The notes beneath the pieces were generated by a model, which was not told the DNA's origin, made no database searches, and was given only the letters and a program-made list of their open reading frames with translations. This document shows, piece by piece, positions 23,538 to 32,541 of a stretch of DNA of 50,801 nt (position 1 is its first letter; every line of letters starts with the position of its first letter). The translations under genes and the position numbers were made by a program. Source of the DNA: CALAGJ01 sp964293305. Lineage in GTDB: Bacteria > Bacteroidota > Bacteroidia > Chitinophagales > Chitinophagaceae. The DNA lies in the NCBI GenBank assembly GCA_964293305.1, contig CAXYYO010000023.1, forward strand, positions 1 to 50,801, written 5' to 3'.

Positions 23538-24392
23538 TTATTTCCTGACTATTAAGAACCGGCTTTTCCCAAATATATCTTGATTCAGTTGAGCATCAGT
23601 AAATGAATATTGCGCAGCAAGCTGCAACATTTCATCGCCAAAATGTTCATTTATTTCAAGAAAGATAAATCCGTATTTCTTTAGATTTTCTTTTGAGAAA
23701 TCAAAAATCTTCCTGTAGAAAAGAAGGGAATCCTCGTCTTGCACAAACAAAGCTATATGTGGTTCATAATCTACAACATGTGCTTGCATTTCATTTTTTT
23801 CAGGCCATGAAATATAGGGTGGATTGCTAACAATATAATCTACTTCCTCCTGTATCAAACTTTGATTAGTAAGAATATCATGGTTCAGAAAATTAATAGT
23901 GAGTTTGTTTTTTATAGCATTTGCTTTTGCAGTATTCAAGGCTGTATCGGAAATGTCTGTTGCAGTAATTTTTGCCTTCGGCAATTTGTTTTTTAGCGCA
24001 AGCGCAATGCATCCTGAACCCGTGCCAATATCGATTAATGAAATACTATCTATAGCAGAAGAAGAAACATGGGTAATAACCATCTCCACCAATTCTTCGG
24101 TTTCTGGGCGTGGTATTAATACGGATTCATTCACCATCAAACAGAGTCCACAAAACCATGCTTCTTTCAATACATACTGTACAGGTTTATGGTTTAACAA
24201 TTCAGTTGTCATTTGATGATATAGATATTCCTGCTCACCCGTTAGCAAATCCTGCTGGTGTATCAAACGCTCCGATTTTGTGTAGCCTGTTATATATTCC
24301 AAAACTAAATGAGCAATTTGTTTTGCCTCTCTCAACTCATAGATGGTGAACAGTGGATGTGTCAATTGCAGATAAGCTTGATGTAATGTCAT
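23538..24392 (-). CDS. prmC: Peptide chain release factor N5-glutamine methyltransferase
   Basis: Methylates the GGQ glutamine of release factors RF1/RF2, raising the efficiency of termination. 284 residues; hallmark motifs are the NPPY catalytic block (DYIVSNPPYISW), SAM motif IDIGTGSGCIALAL, and the RPETEELVE start of the catalytic domain after an N-terminal helical domain (about 1-80). Convergent with exbD (4 bp apart) and divergent from ribD. Confidence 0.95.
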   Translation of the reverse strand: MTLHQAYLQLTHPLFTIYELREAKQIAHLVLEYITGYTKSERLIHQQDLLTGEQEYLYHQMTTELLNHKPVQYVLKEAWFCGLCLMVNESVLIPRPETEELVEMVITHVSSSAIDSISLIDIGTGSGCIALALKNKLPKAKITATDISDTALNTAKANAIKNKLTINFLNHDILTNQSLIQEEVDYIVSNPPYISWPEKNEMQAHVVDYEPHIALFVQDEDSLLFYRKIFDFSKENLKKYGFIFLEINEHFGDEMLQLAAQYSFTDAQLNQDIFGKSRFLIVRK

Positions 24393-24476
24393 TTTATTGT
24401 TTAGGTTTCATTTCTTTGCAGCAGGCTGTAAAATAAAATTGAAAAACTGAAATCTGCAAATACACATCAAAAATTT

Positions 24477-25514
24477 ATGTACCGCTGTTTTGAACTGGCG
24501 GAAAAAGGGCTTGGAAATGCTGCACCAAATCCAATTGTTGGTGCCGTTTTAGTATATGAAAATATGATTATTGGAGAGGGCTATCATGCACAGTATGGTG
24601 GGCCACATGCCGAGGTGAATTGTATTGATTCAGTTGCAGAAAAACACAAAACTCTTATTGATAAATCCATATTATTTATCAGCCTAGAGCCATGTGCACA
24701 TTATGGAAAAACACCACCATGCACAAATCTGATTCTTGCACACGGTATTAAGAAAGTAGTCATTGGATGCAGAGATCCATTTGAGACTGTCAATGGTAAA
24801 GGCATAGAAATTTTACGGCTAAATGGTGTTGAAGTCATAGAAGGTGTTCTGGAAAAAGAAGCAAAAGAATTGAACAAAAGGTTTTTTTGTTTTCATTTAA
24901 AGCAAAGGCCATTTGTACTAATTAAGTGGGCAGAAACCTCAGATGGATATATAGCACCACGGCATCAGTCTGATGTATCTGAAAGATGGATGATATCAAC
25001 GCCTATTGCTAAAAGATTCGTGCATAGGTTGAGAAAGGAAGAGACAGCTATTTTGGTAGGCACTAATACAGCACTGTGGGATGATCCAATTTTAGATAGT
25101 CATCTGCAAAATGATGGGAAAACTATACGCATGGTCATAGATAAAAATAGGAGGATTCCTACCTCTCATAAAATATTCAACACAAATTATAAAACATATA
25201 TATTCAATTACTTAGAAAATAAAATTTATTCTGAATACGTAGAGTATATTTGTTTTTCAGCTTCTGATAATATGCTTCCATCTATTATGCAATGGTGCTA
25301 TAAAAATGGTATTCAAAGCATACTTATAGAGGGTGGCAGCAAAACAATTGAATCATTTTTTGATGCCGGGTTATATGATGAAATTGTGCGGATTAGCAAC
25401 AATAGAGTGGCAGAGGTAAATGGGTTGGAAAGTCCGAAATTGCCACCAAATATTAGCATAGATAAAACATTTCAATTAGGTGAGGACACCATTAAAATTT
25501 TAAAAAATCAGTAA
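24477..25514 (+). CDS. ribD: Bifunctional riboflavin deaminase/reductase
   Basis: Riboflavin pathway: the N-terminal zinc deaminase and C-terminal NADPH reductase act on the diaminohydroxyphosphoribosylaminopyrimidine intermediate. The deaminase is visible as GPHAEVNCID (zinc His and catalytic Glu) and EPCAHYGKTPPCTNLI (two zinc Cys); the reductase as KWAETSDGYIAP and VGTNTALWDDPIL. 345 residues from ATG, but the family usually has extra residues before MYRCFELA, and the codons NTHQKF lie in frame directly upstream, so the true start may be a non-AUG codon (CTG 24447 or ATT 24438). Followed by yigZ after 4 bp. Confidence 0.93.
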   Translation: MYRCFELAEKGLGNAAPNPIVGAVLVYENMIIGEGYHAQYGGPHAEVNCIDSVAEKHKTLIDKSILFISLEPCAHYGKTPPCTNLILAHGIKKVVIGCRDPFETVNGKGIEILRLNGVEVIEGVLEKEAKELNKRFFCFHLKQRPFVLIKWAETSDGYIAPRHQSDVSERWMISTPIAKRFVHRLRKEETAILVGTNTALWDDPILDSHLQNDGKTIRMVIDKNRRIPTSHKIFNTNYKTYIFNYLENKIYSEYVEYICFSASDNMLPSIMQWCYKNGIQSILIEGGSKTIESFFDAGLYDEIVRISNNRVAEVNGLESPKLPPNISIDKTFQLGEDTIKILKNQ

Positions 25515-25518
25515 ACAA

Positions 25519-26127
25519 TTGACGGAAATTATTACACATTATTTTACCATTGAAAAAGATGGGGAAGCAGAATTTAAAGACAGAGGAAGTAAATTTCTTG
25601 CCATTGCATTTCCGATAATTTCCATTGATGATTTTAAAGTTCGGCTTAAAGCCATACAAAAATTACATGCTAAAGCCACACATCATTGCTATGCTTATAG
25701 AATAGGTTTTACAAAAGATATTTTTAGAGTGAATGATGATGGAGAGCCATCCGGATCTGCCGGTCGGCCAATCCTTGGGCAGCTTGATAGCAAGCAAGTA
25801 ACAGATGCCGCAGTAGTTGTAACAAGATATTTCGGTGGCAGCTTATTGGGGGTGCCCGGACTTATTAATGCGTATAAAATGAGTGCAGCTTTATCCCTTC
25901 AAATGATGCCCATTATTCAAAAGCCTGTACTGAGAAAATATCGTGCGGAATGCAGTTATCATGAAATAAATGAAGTTATTCACTTTATCAAAAAAGTGGA
26001 TGGCCTTATACTAAAAAATGAAATGCAATTATTTTGTTTGATAGAATTTGGAATACCAATAAGCCGAAACCATGAATTTCTTCAATTAACATCAGATTTG
26101 CAGGCTGTAAATTTTACACTTATTTAA
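25519..26127 (+). CDS. yigZ: YigZ/IMPACT family protein
   Basis: 202 residues, starting at a TTG codon (TTG ACG GAA) 4 bp after ribD. No ATG lies near the conserved start; homologues begin at just this point (HYFTIEKDGEAEFKDRGSKF). The IMPACT/UPF0029 domain covers about 8-125 with HHCYAYRI and NDDGEPSGSAGRPILGQ, followed by a ferredoxin-like C-terminal domain. The molecular role is uncertain, perhaps related to translation or stress. It is probably translated by coupling with ribD. Confidence 0.88.
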   Translation: MTEIITHYFTIEKDGEAEFKDRGSKFLAIAFPIISIDDFKVRLKAIQKLHAKATHHCYAYRIGFTKDIFRVNDDGEPSGSAGRPILGQLDSKQVTDAAVVVTRYFGGSLLGVPGLINAYKMSAALSLQMMPIIQKPVLRKYRAECSYHEINEVIHFIKKVDGLILKNEMQLFCLIEFGIPISRNHEFLQLTSDLQAVNFTLI

Positions 26128-26257
26128 AACTTGATCATGCTATTGAATTTTATTACAAAGCTGAAACGATTCCTATGTATTCTGGAATAATTTTTTTGAC
26201 CTTTATTATTTAAAGTTATTCACCCAAAATTCAACATCAAAAACTAATTTATACTCT

Positions 26258-26301
26258 CCTTTCAACTTTTCATAGATTGCAATCTGCTTCATCTGGGGTT
26301 A
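26258..26301. repeat. Dispersed repeat, copy B
   Basis: CCTTTCAACTTTTCATA (26258-26274) and ATCTGGGGTTA (26291-26301) match copy A at 5221-5265. Flanking similarity extends about 55 bp upstream. No transposase is present here, so it is a solo piece in the gap between yigZ and the TPR gene. Confidence 0.5.
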
Positions 26302-26373
26302 TGAATCCTGGCTTGGAATGGGCTCGAATAAATTTCCCATAATTTATATTATGTTAAATAGAATCACGGATTA

Positions 26374-26393
26374 AAAGGAGCCTAAGCTCCTTT
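26374..26393. terminator. Terminator between yigZ and the gyrA operon
   Basis: AAAGGAGC-CTAA-GCTCCTTT hairpin, 8-bp stem. On the minus strand it ends in TTTT and lies 10 bp past the TPR gene stop; from the + side it could also serve yigZ. Confidence 0.7.
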
Positions 26394-26402
26394 GGGTATA
26401 AA

Positions 26403-27707
26403 TTAATGAAAAGAATTGTGCTCATCTTCAAACTGTTTGAGCTTACCATCAAAGGCATCATAATCTTTTGGATTTACACCTCTCGACCTATCTCTTTTCC
26501 ATTGGTAGATATTTGCTAAATAATCTACTGTACGGTTTAAACTATTTGTTTCTGATTTGTTTCTATCCGTTTTTGCTTTAAGTATATTATACGATTTTAT
26601 TAACCATACAATGCTCTTATCGGCATAAACCATTTCTTCCTTGGCTATTTCTTCTCTTTTTGCTTTGAGTGCGGCACCTTCACCACGGTTGTTAGAATAT
26701 TTTTCATCAAGCAAACTAAAAACATTGTAATAGAGTACACCACTATTAAAAGCATATAATCCGTTTGTACCATTTAATTCAAATGCTTTACCAAATGCTT
26801 CTGCCGCTAACATTTTTAAATCAACTTGTTGGGTACTATCAAAATCAGTGAGTTGTTCCTTCTCAGGTTGTGCAAATGCTTCAGCAAATGATAAGAGTTT
26901 ATTTTCTGTTAAAGTACCAGCTTCTTTTTCATTTTTATAGATATCAATAACATTTTTTAGACCGCCATTTGAGGTCATGTGTCGCATTTCTACCTGGCCC
27001 CAAAGTTCTGATTCATTTGGATAAAGCTCTTTTGCATAGGCTAAATATTTAGTATAATTTGCTTCATCTTTTGCTAATTCATAATGATCTACCAAATAAC
27101 GAAATACATCTAAATATTCTGGACCCACAACTTTTAAATCGGCTAAGCGTACATACATCTTAACTGCTTCCTCTGTTTTTTTTGCATTTTGAGCAGCATA
27201 ACCTGTAAAAAGAATAGTTGTAGTATCAAATGTATTTCCGCCAGGATTAAGACTATTTGAAATAATATAATCACTCATTTCGGCTGCTTGCGCAAAATAT
27301 TTGTAAGCATTTTCCCAATCTTCTTTCTGAAAGTAATTTCTTCCCTTATCAAATCCAGTACTATATATAAGACCTACTCCTCTTGTAAAGTTTTCGTCTT
27401 TAAGTATTTTTATGGAAGGATCTAAAGCAGTGTATTCTTTTAAAGCTGCTAAGGCATCATCATTAGCAGTTGGATAATTTGCACCTAATTCTGGGCTTGC
27501 ATACAATTCACTGTTGACAAGCATTTTCCAAAGTTGTAATCTGGATTTATCTTTATCCTTAAGTTTTGGGTTAGCCAATGCTTTATCCACTTCTTTTTTT
27601 GCCTCTTCAAACTTATTTGTAGAATGATATAACTGTATCATATCCATCTGAGCGGAACTCATGATTACGATAAGAACACTTACAATTGTAAAAACGGTTT
27701 TACGCAT
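26403..27707 (-). CDS. Exported TPR-rich protein
   Basis: 434 residues with a short signal peptide (MRKTVFTIVSVLIVIMSSA) followed by helix pairs of tetratricopeptide type (YHSTNKFEEAKKEVDKALANP, EDWENAYKYFAQAAEM, NAKKTEEAVKMYVRLADL). It probably sits in the periplasm as a scaffold or assembly helper. It begins 18 bp after gyrA in the same direction, so the two are likely co-transcribed although their functions look unrelated. No enzymatic motif. Confidence 0.78.
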   Translation of the reverse strand: MRKTVFTIVSVLIVIMSSAQMDMIQLYHSTNKFEEAKKEVDKALANPKLKDKDKSRLQLWKMLVNSELYASPELGANYPTANDDALAALKEYTALDPSIKILKDENFTRGVGLIYSTGFDKGRNYFQKEDWENAYKYFAQAAEMSDYIISNSLNPGGNTFDTTTILFTGYAAQNAKKTEEAVKMYVRLADLKVVGPEYLDVFRYLVDHYELAKDEANYTKYLAYAKELYPNESELWGQVEMRHMTSNGGLKNVIDIYKNEKEAGTLTENKLLSFAEAFAQPEKEQLTDFDSTQQVDLKMLAAEAFGKAFELNGTNGLYAFNSGVLYYNVFSLLDEKYSNNRGEGAALKAKREEIAKEEMVYADKSIVWLIKSYNILKAKTDRNKSETNSLNRTVDYLANIYQWKRDRSRGVNPKDYDAFDGKLKQFEDEHNSFH

Positions 27708-27724
27708 TTTGATTTATTGTTTAT

Positions 27725-30334
27725 TTATGATTCAATTTCTGTGTCAGGTGTGTCATCGCTGTTATTTTCTTCTTTATTTGTAGAGTCATTCGAAGCATCA
27801 TCTACAGATAAATCGTTGTTATCCTCAACCTCCATTTCTGCTTCATTCTCTTCGTCACTTATATCTAATTTTGAAATAGCAGCAATATCATCTTCTTCTT
27901 TTAACCTGATTAATTTTACGCCCTGGGTATTTCTACCTGCTTCCTTTATATCTTTTACAGATGTTCTTAATGTAATACCGCTTTCACAGGTTATGATTAA
28001 GTCCTCTGCACCAACCACGTCTAAAATGCCAATGAGCTTACCAGTTTTTTCTGTTACATTAATGGTTTTAACTCCTTTTCCACCTCTATTGGTAATCCTA
28101 TAATCATCCACTGAAGTTCTTTTGCCAAACCCTTTTTCGCTAACCACTAGTACAGTTTTGCCTTCCTCAGCCCTATTGACACATATCATGCCAATCACTT
28201 CATCGTTTTTCTCATCCACTACAATTCCGGTTACTCCTATTGCGCCTCTACCTGTTGTTCTAACTTTCTCTTCTGGAAAGCGAATAGCTCGACCACTTTT
28301 TACAGCCAACATTATTTCGCAATTACCATCAGTTAATCTAGCATCTAAAAGTTCATCACCTTCTAATATAGTTACGGCATTTACACCTGTAATCCGTGGT
28401 CTGCTAAAGTCTTCTAAATGTGTTTTCTTGATAATTCCTTTTTTGGTACAAAGCACAATATTATGAGTAGTTACAAAATCTTTATCTTCTAAATTTCTAA
28501 CATTTATTATTGCTTTTACTTTGTCATCAGGAAGCAATTGTACCATGTTTTGTATAGCCCTGCCCTTTGCCTGTTTTTCACCTTCGGGAATCTCATACAC
28601 TTTCAACCAATAACACCTTCCTTTTTGGGTAAAAAACATCATGATATCGTGTGTAGAAGCTACAAACAAATGCTCTACAAAATCTTCCTGTCTTGTTTTA
28701 GTTCCAATGGCACCACGCCCACCTCTTTTCTGCTGTCTATATTCGGTAGCGCTTGTACGTTTTATATAACCTAAATGGGAAATGGTTATGATAACATCTT
28801 CTTTCTCAATTAAATCTTCAATCCGCATTTCATCAGCCATATACTGAATATCTGAAAGACGTGGCGTACCAAATTTTTCTTTTACCTCATAGAGTTCTTT
28901 TTTGATGAGATCAAATCTTAGTGATTCAGTGTCTAACAATTCTTGTAAATGGGCTATTAATTTCATAAGATTGTCATATTCATCCTTAATCTTATCCCGC
29001 TCCATTCCCGTGAGGCGTTGAAGCCTTAATTCGAGTATAGCTTTTGCTTGAATTTCATCCAAACCCCAACCAGCATTAATCAAATTGTCTTTTGCTACGT
29101 CCGGCGTAGGGGAACTGCGTATTAATCTGATAACCTCATCTAAATGGTCTAAGGCTATGAGATAGCCGTTTAAAATATGAGCCCTTTCTCTTGCTTTTTT
29201 TAATTCAAATTTTGTACGTTTGGTTACTACCTCCATCCTAAAATCAACAAATTCGGCAATGAGATCACGCAGGTTCATTGTTTTTGGTCTGCCTTTGCTC
29301 AGTGCCACATTGTTTATACCGTAGCTAGTTTGAAACTCTGTAAATTTATATAACTGATTGATTACTACCGATGCTACAGCGTCTCGCTTCAAATCAACTA
29401 CAATACGTGTACCCTCCCTTTTATTACTTTCATTGTTTACATGTGCTATGCCTTCGATCACTTTATTTGTAACTAACTGACCAATTTTATCAGTAAGCAT
29501 ATCTCTGTTAACTTGGTAAGGTACTTCGGTAATCACAACCTGCTCCCTTCCACTAGCTTTTGTATCAATATGGCATTTACCCCTCAGTACTACCCTACCA
29601 CGTCCTGTAAGCATGCCTTGTTTAATACCTTCTATTCCAAAGATAGTTCCACCGGTAGGAAAGTCTGGCGCTTTTACATATTGCATCAATTCCTCAGCCG
29701 TAATATCTTTATTATCAATATAAGCAATACAGCCATCAACTACTTCTCCCAGATTATGAGGCATCATATTGGTAGCCATACCTACAGCTATACCACTACT
29801 TCCATTTACTAACAGTTGTGGAATACGTGTTGGTAATACGGTTGGCTCTTCTAAGCTATCATCAAAGTTTAATTGGAAATCAACTGTTTCTTTGTCTATA
29901 TCTTCCAGCATGGCTTCAGCCATTTTTTCCAATCGAACCTCAGTATAACGCATTGCCGCAGGCGGATCACCATCTTGGTTTCCAAAATTACCCTGACCTT
30001 CTATGAGCTTTCCACGCATGGTCCAATCTTGAGCCATACGAACAAGTGTATCATAGATAGCACTATCGCCATGTGGGTGATATTTACCCATTACTTCTCC
30101 TACGATACGTGCAGATTTTTTATATGGCTTGTTGCTGTTATTGCTCAATTCATTCATAGCATACAGCACCCTGCGATGTACAGGTTTAAAACCATCTCTG
30201 GCATCGGGAAGTGCTCTGCCCACTATTACAGACATGGAATAGTCTATATAGGCAGTTTTCATCTGCTCCTCAATATTTACCTGAATAACCCGATCATTGT
30301 CTGCCGTTTGTTCCGGCGTTAAATTTTCATCCAT
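27725..30334 (-). CDS. gyrA: DNA gyrase subunit A
   Basis: 869 residues. Introduces negative supercoils with GyrB. The N-terminal breakage-reunion domain contains GRALPDARDGFKPVHRRVLYAM (about 40-61), the quinolone pocket HPHGDSAIYDTLVRMAQDW and the catalytic Tyr in AAMRYTEVRLEKMA. The C-terminal beta-propeller carries the GyrA box (QKRGGRGAIGTKTRQED, about residues 533-550), which marks gyrase rather than topoisomerase IV. The last 45 residues are a strongly acidic tail (about 25 Asp/Glu). In the quinolone region the residues are Ser and Tyr (GDSAIYD), apparently sensitive type. The TPR gene follows. Confidence 0.97.
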   Translation of the reverse strand: MDENLTPEQTADNDRVIQVNIEEQMKTAYIDYSMSVIVGRALPDARDGFKPVHRRVLYAMNELSNNSNKPYKKSARIVGEVMGKYHPHGDSAIYDTLVRMAQDWTMRGKLIEGQGNFGNQDGDPPAAMRYTEVRLEKMAEAMLEDIDKETVDFQLNFDDSLEEPTVLPTRIPQLLVNGSSGIAVGMATNMMPHNLGEVVDGCIAYIDNKDITAEELMQYVKAPDFPTGGTIFGIEGIKQGMLTGRGRVVLRGKCHIDTKASGREQVVITEVPYQVNRDMLTDKIGQLVTNKVIEGIAHVNNESNKREGTRIVVDLKRDAVASVVINQLYKFTEFQTSYGINNVALSKGRPKTMNLRDLIAEFVDFRMEVVTKRTKFELKKARERAHILNGYLIALDHLDEVIRLIRSSPTPDVAKDNLINAGWGLDEIQAKAILELRLQRLTGMERDKIKDEYDNLMKLIAHLQELLDTESLRFDLIKKELYEVKEKFGTPRLSDIQYMADEMRIEDLIEKEDVIITISHLGYIKRTSATEYRQQKRGGRGAIGTKTRQEDFVEHLFVASTHDIMMFFTQKGRCYWLKVYEIPEGEKQAKGRAIQNMVQLLPDDKVKAIINVRNLEDKDFVTTHNIVLCTKKGIIKKTHLEDFSRPRITGVNAVTILEGDELLDARLTDGNCEIMLAVKSGRAIRFPEEKVRTTGRGAIGVTGIVVDEKNDEVIGMICVNRAEEGKTVLVVSEKGFGKRTSVDDYRITNRGGKGVKTINVTEKTGKLIGILDVVGAEDLIITCESGITLRTSVKDIKEAGRNTQGVKLIRLKEEDDIAAISKLDISDEENEAEMEVEDNNDLSVDDASNDSTNKEENNSDDTPDTEIES

Positions 30335-30367
30335 TAAAAATAGTTAAAACCCTTTTTTAAAAGGCAT

Positions 30368-30376
30368 GCAAATGTA
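30368..30376 (-). promoter_or_regulatory. Candidate -7 element of gyrA
   Basis: TACATTTGC on the minus strand, a full match to TAnnTTTG plus the trailing C, 34 bp before the gyrA ATG. A -33 TTTG is not obvious. Confidence 0.4.
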
Positions 30377-30552
30377 AGGGATTCAGTGCGGATTTTTTCG
30401 ATGAAATTGACACCATCTGTGGATGCTGCAGAATCTGATTTTTTTGTTAAAACTACCAAAAAAGGTAGGTCATTTACTAGATGGAAAACTTTATAGAAGT
30501 CTTCATTTCGCTCAAACAATTAATTATTCCTGCTTGTTGTAAAGTCTTTTAA

Positions 30553-30561
30553 TTTATTTGC
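30553..30561 (+). promoter_or_regulatory. Possible -7 element of the phosphoesterase gene
   Basis: TTTATTTGC, one base off TAnnTTTG, 9 bp before the start codon at 30571, with TTG near 30535. Confidence 0.25.
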
Positions 30562-30570
30562 ATAAAAAAA

Positions 30571-31818
30571 ATGCGTAGTGGTTCTTCTGCATGGCTCATC
30601 ATCATCATCCTTTTTTTGGTTGATTTATATGTATATTATGCTTTGAAATTTTTGATCAATGCAAATACTGACAGGTCCAAATCCATATTATTTTATACGT
30701 ATTGGTCAGTTTGTATAGCTGCACTCCTATTTGTTTTCAGCTTTCCATACATCAATTATTTTTCCACTCATACTGTGCTGCGCAATTACATATTTGCCAT
30801 TATTGTAGGATTGGTTTTTGCTCAACTGATTGCTTCATTGTTTTTTTTGATGGATGATGCCAGAAGATTGGTATTGTGGATGATGGCAAAATTATTTCCA
30901 CAATCCGGAGCAGACCTTACCAATGAAAGCGGTACACTATCTCGATCTGCCTTTTTAAGTTGGTTTGGTTTGGCCACAGGTACTACCCTATTTGCCACAT
31001 TATTGTATGGTTTCAAAAACAAATATAATTACCAAGTAAAAAAAGTTAGTTTACAGTACGCTAATCTGCCAAAATCTTTTAAGGGATTGCGCATAGCGCA
31101 AATTAGTGATATTCATAGCGGAAGTTTTACAAATTTTGAACATGTGTCAAAAGGTGTTGAAACACTATTAGCATTAAAACCAGATTTGATTTTATTTACT
31201 GGAGATTTGGTGAATGACCGACATGAAGAAATGCATCCTTATATCGAACTGTTTACCACCGTAAAAGCCCCGATGGGCGTGTATAGCGTTCTGGGCAATC
31301 ATGATTATGGAGATTATATTTCTTGGCCAGATGCAGCATCCAAAACACAAAACCTAGAAAAATTAAAAGAAATTCATGCAAGTCTTGGTTGGCGGTTACT
31401 CATGAATGAGCATGTTGTATTAGACAGGAATAATGAACAAATTGCTCTACTTGGAATAGAAAACTGGAGTGCATTTGGGCGTTTCCCAAAATATGGATCC
31501 ATGCAAAATGCCTATAAGGGTGCAGAAAATTACGCTTTTAAAATATTGATGAGTCACGACCCCAGTCATTGGGATGCAGAAATACTTACTACCTACAGGG
31601 ATATTGATTTAATGCTGGCAGGGCATACACATGGCATGCAGTTTGGAATTGATAACCCTTATTTCAAATGGAGCCCCGTACAATGGTTCTATAAACAATG
31701 GGCAGGCCTATATGAAAATGGCAAACAGAAACTTTATGTAAACAGGGGTTATGGATTTATTGGGTATCCTGGCAGAGTGGGAATTTTACCTGAAATTACA
31801 TTGATTGAATTAACCTGA
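30571..31818 (+). CDS. Membrane-anchored metallophosphoesterase
   Basis: 415 residues. The N-terminal 150 residues contain four hydrophobic spans (about 8-28, 42-62, 73-95, 128-148). The calcineurin-like phosphoesterase domain follows with the dimetal motifs: QISDIHSG (about 178), TGDLVNDRHEE (about 211), LGNHDYGDY (about 240), MSHDPSHWD and AGHTHGMQFG (about 345). It probably cleaves a phosphoester at the membrane surface, as YkuE/LpxH-like relatives do. The substrate is unknown. Confidence 0.9.
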   Translation: MRSGSSAWLIIIILFLVDLYVYYALKFLINANTDRSKSILFYTYWSVCIAALLFVFSFPYINYFSTHTVLRNYIFAIIVGLVFAQLIASLFFLMDDARRLVLWMMAKLFPQSGADLTNESGTLSRSAFLSWFGLATGTTLFATLLYGFKNKYNYQVKKVSLQYANLPKSFKGLRIAQISDIHSGSFTNFEHVSKGVETLLALKPDLILFTGDLVNDRHEEMHPYIELFTTVKAPMGVYSVLGNHDYGDYISWPDAASKTQNLEKLKEIHASLGWRLLMNEHVVLDRNNEQIALLGIENWSAFGRFPKYGSMQNAYKGAENYAFKILMSHDPSHWDAEILTTYRDIDLMLAGHTHGMQFGIDNPYFKWSPVQWFYKQWAGLYENGKQKLYVNRGYGFIGYPGRVGILPEITLIELT

Positions 31819-31902
31819 GAGGCCAATTTTTGATGCAACAAATTTTTAATATCAAACAAAACATCCATTTTCATTAATATCTAACTAGAATCAGAGGATT
31901 TT

Positions 31903-31972
31903 TTACCCTACGGGTAATGAGGGCTTCGGCTTGTGGTAGTAAGAATTGCTGTTAGCCCGTTTGGGAACATTA
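31903..31972 (+). repeat. Structured repeat element, copy 2
   Basis: TAATG (31915-31919) pairs with CATTA (31968-31972); directly inside are AGGG on the left and GGGA on the right, with AGCCCG at 31954-31959. GGGCT (31921-31925) can also pair with AGCCC (31953-31957) around a GC-TTCG-GC hairpin. The order of blocks matches copy 1 at 5344-5428, while the outer stem is different but still paired. A 6-bp hairpin TTACCC-TAC-GGGTAA (31903-31917) overlaps the 5' arm and could be an alternative fold. It lies 97 bp after the phosphoesterase gene. Confidence 0.5.
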
Positions 31973-32049
31973 TTTAGAAGATAATAAATGTCAATTTAAT
32001 TAATGATTGACTAAAAGAAAATTTTAGGATTGAGTATATATTATTATGC

Positions 32050-32541
32050 CTACTGCACTACCCTTTCTAATCTAATACCAACTTGGAGCACCTGGGGCAA
32101 CAATTCCATTCGCATTAGATGTTCAATTTGAAAACTACAAGTACCGGGTTCTATTTTTATAGGATTTGGTGTCAGTAATATTCTTTGTTCTATAACGTCA
32201 TCCATAGCTGCACCATACCATCCTGTAGCATCATCTGATAGCGCTAAGTTTTTGTTTTGAAAACTTTGCTTTTGTTCACCAGGAAATTGGTGACCATAAG
32301 ATACCCAAATATTTTTATAAGGGTAACTTTCAGAATGCCTAATTACAAAGTATATGAGATAGCTGGCATTAGAATCTGCAACTTCAATTTGAAACAAAGG
32401 TTTCTGAGCAGCAGGCCATGTCTGATTTTCAAAACTAATAAGCTGTTCAGATATTCCCAAACTATCACAAGCATGCAAGTTACAAATGAGTAAAAAACAA
32501 ATAAAATAAAATATCTTCTTCACTAAAACTGTAGGCTTCAT
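32050..32541 (-). CDS. gldH: Gliding motility lipoprotein GldH
   Basis: 163 residues with a lipoprotein signal (KKIFYFICFLLICNLHAC, lipobox LHAC) and the GldH block YFVIRHSESYPYKNIWVSYG. GldH belongs to the Bacteroidota gliding/type IX secretion set, but its exact step is unclear, and it also occurs in non-gliding members. It starts by a TAATG overlap with the yicC stop, so it is translated with it. This links the window to the T9SS-sorted protein at 8986-11004. Confidence 0.82.
   Translation of the reverse strand: MKPTVLVKKIFYFICFLLICNLHACDSLGISEQLISFENQTWPAAQKPLFQIEVADSNASYLIYFVIRHSESYPYKNIWVSYGHQFPGEQKQSFQNKNLALSDDATGWYGAAMDDVIEQRILLTPNPIKIEPGTCSFQIEHLMRMELLPQVLQVGIRLERVVQ

Noticed and set aside
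30334..30519. 61-codon frame just upstream of gyrA
   Set aside because: Covers the likely gyrA promoter, touches the gyrA start, and has no recognisable domain.
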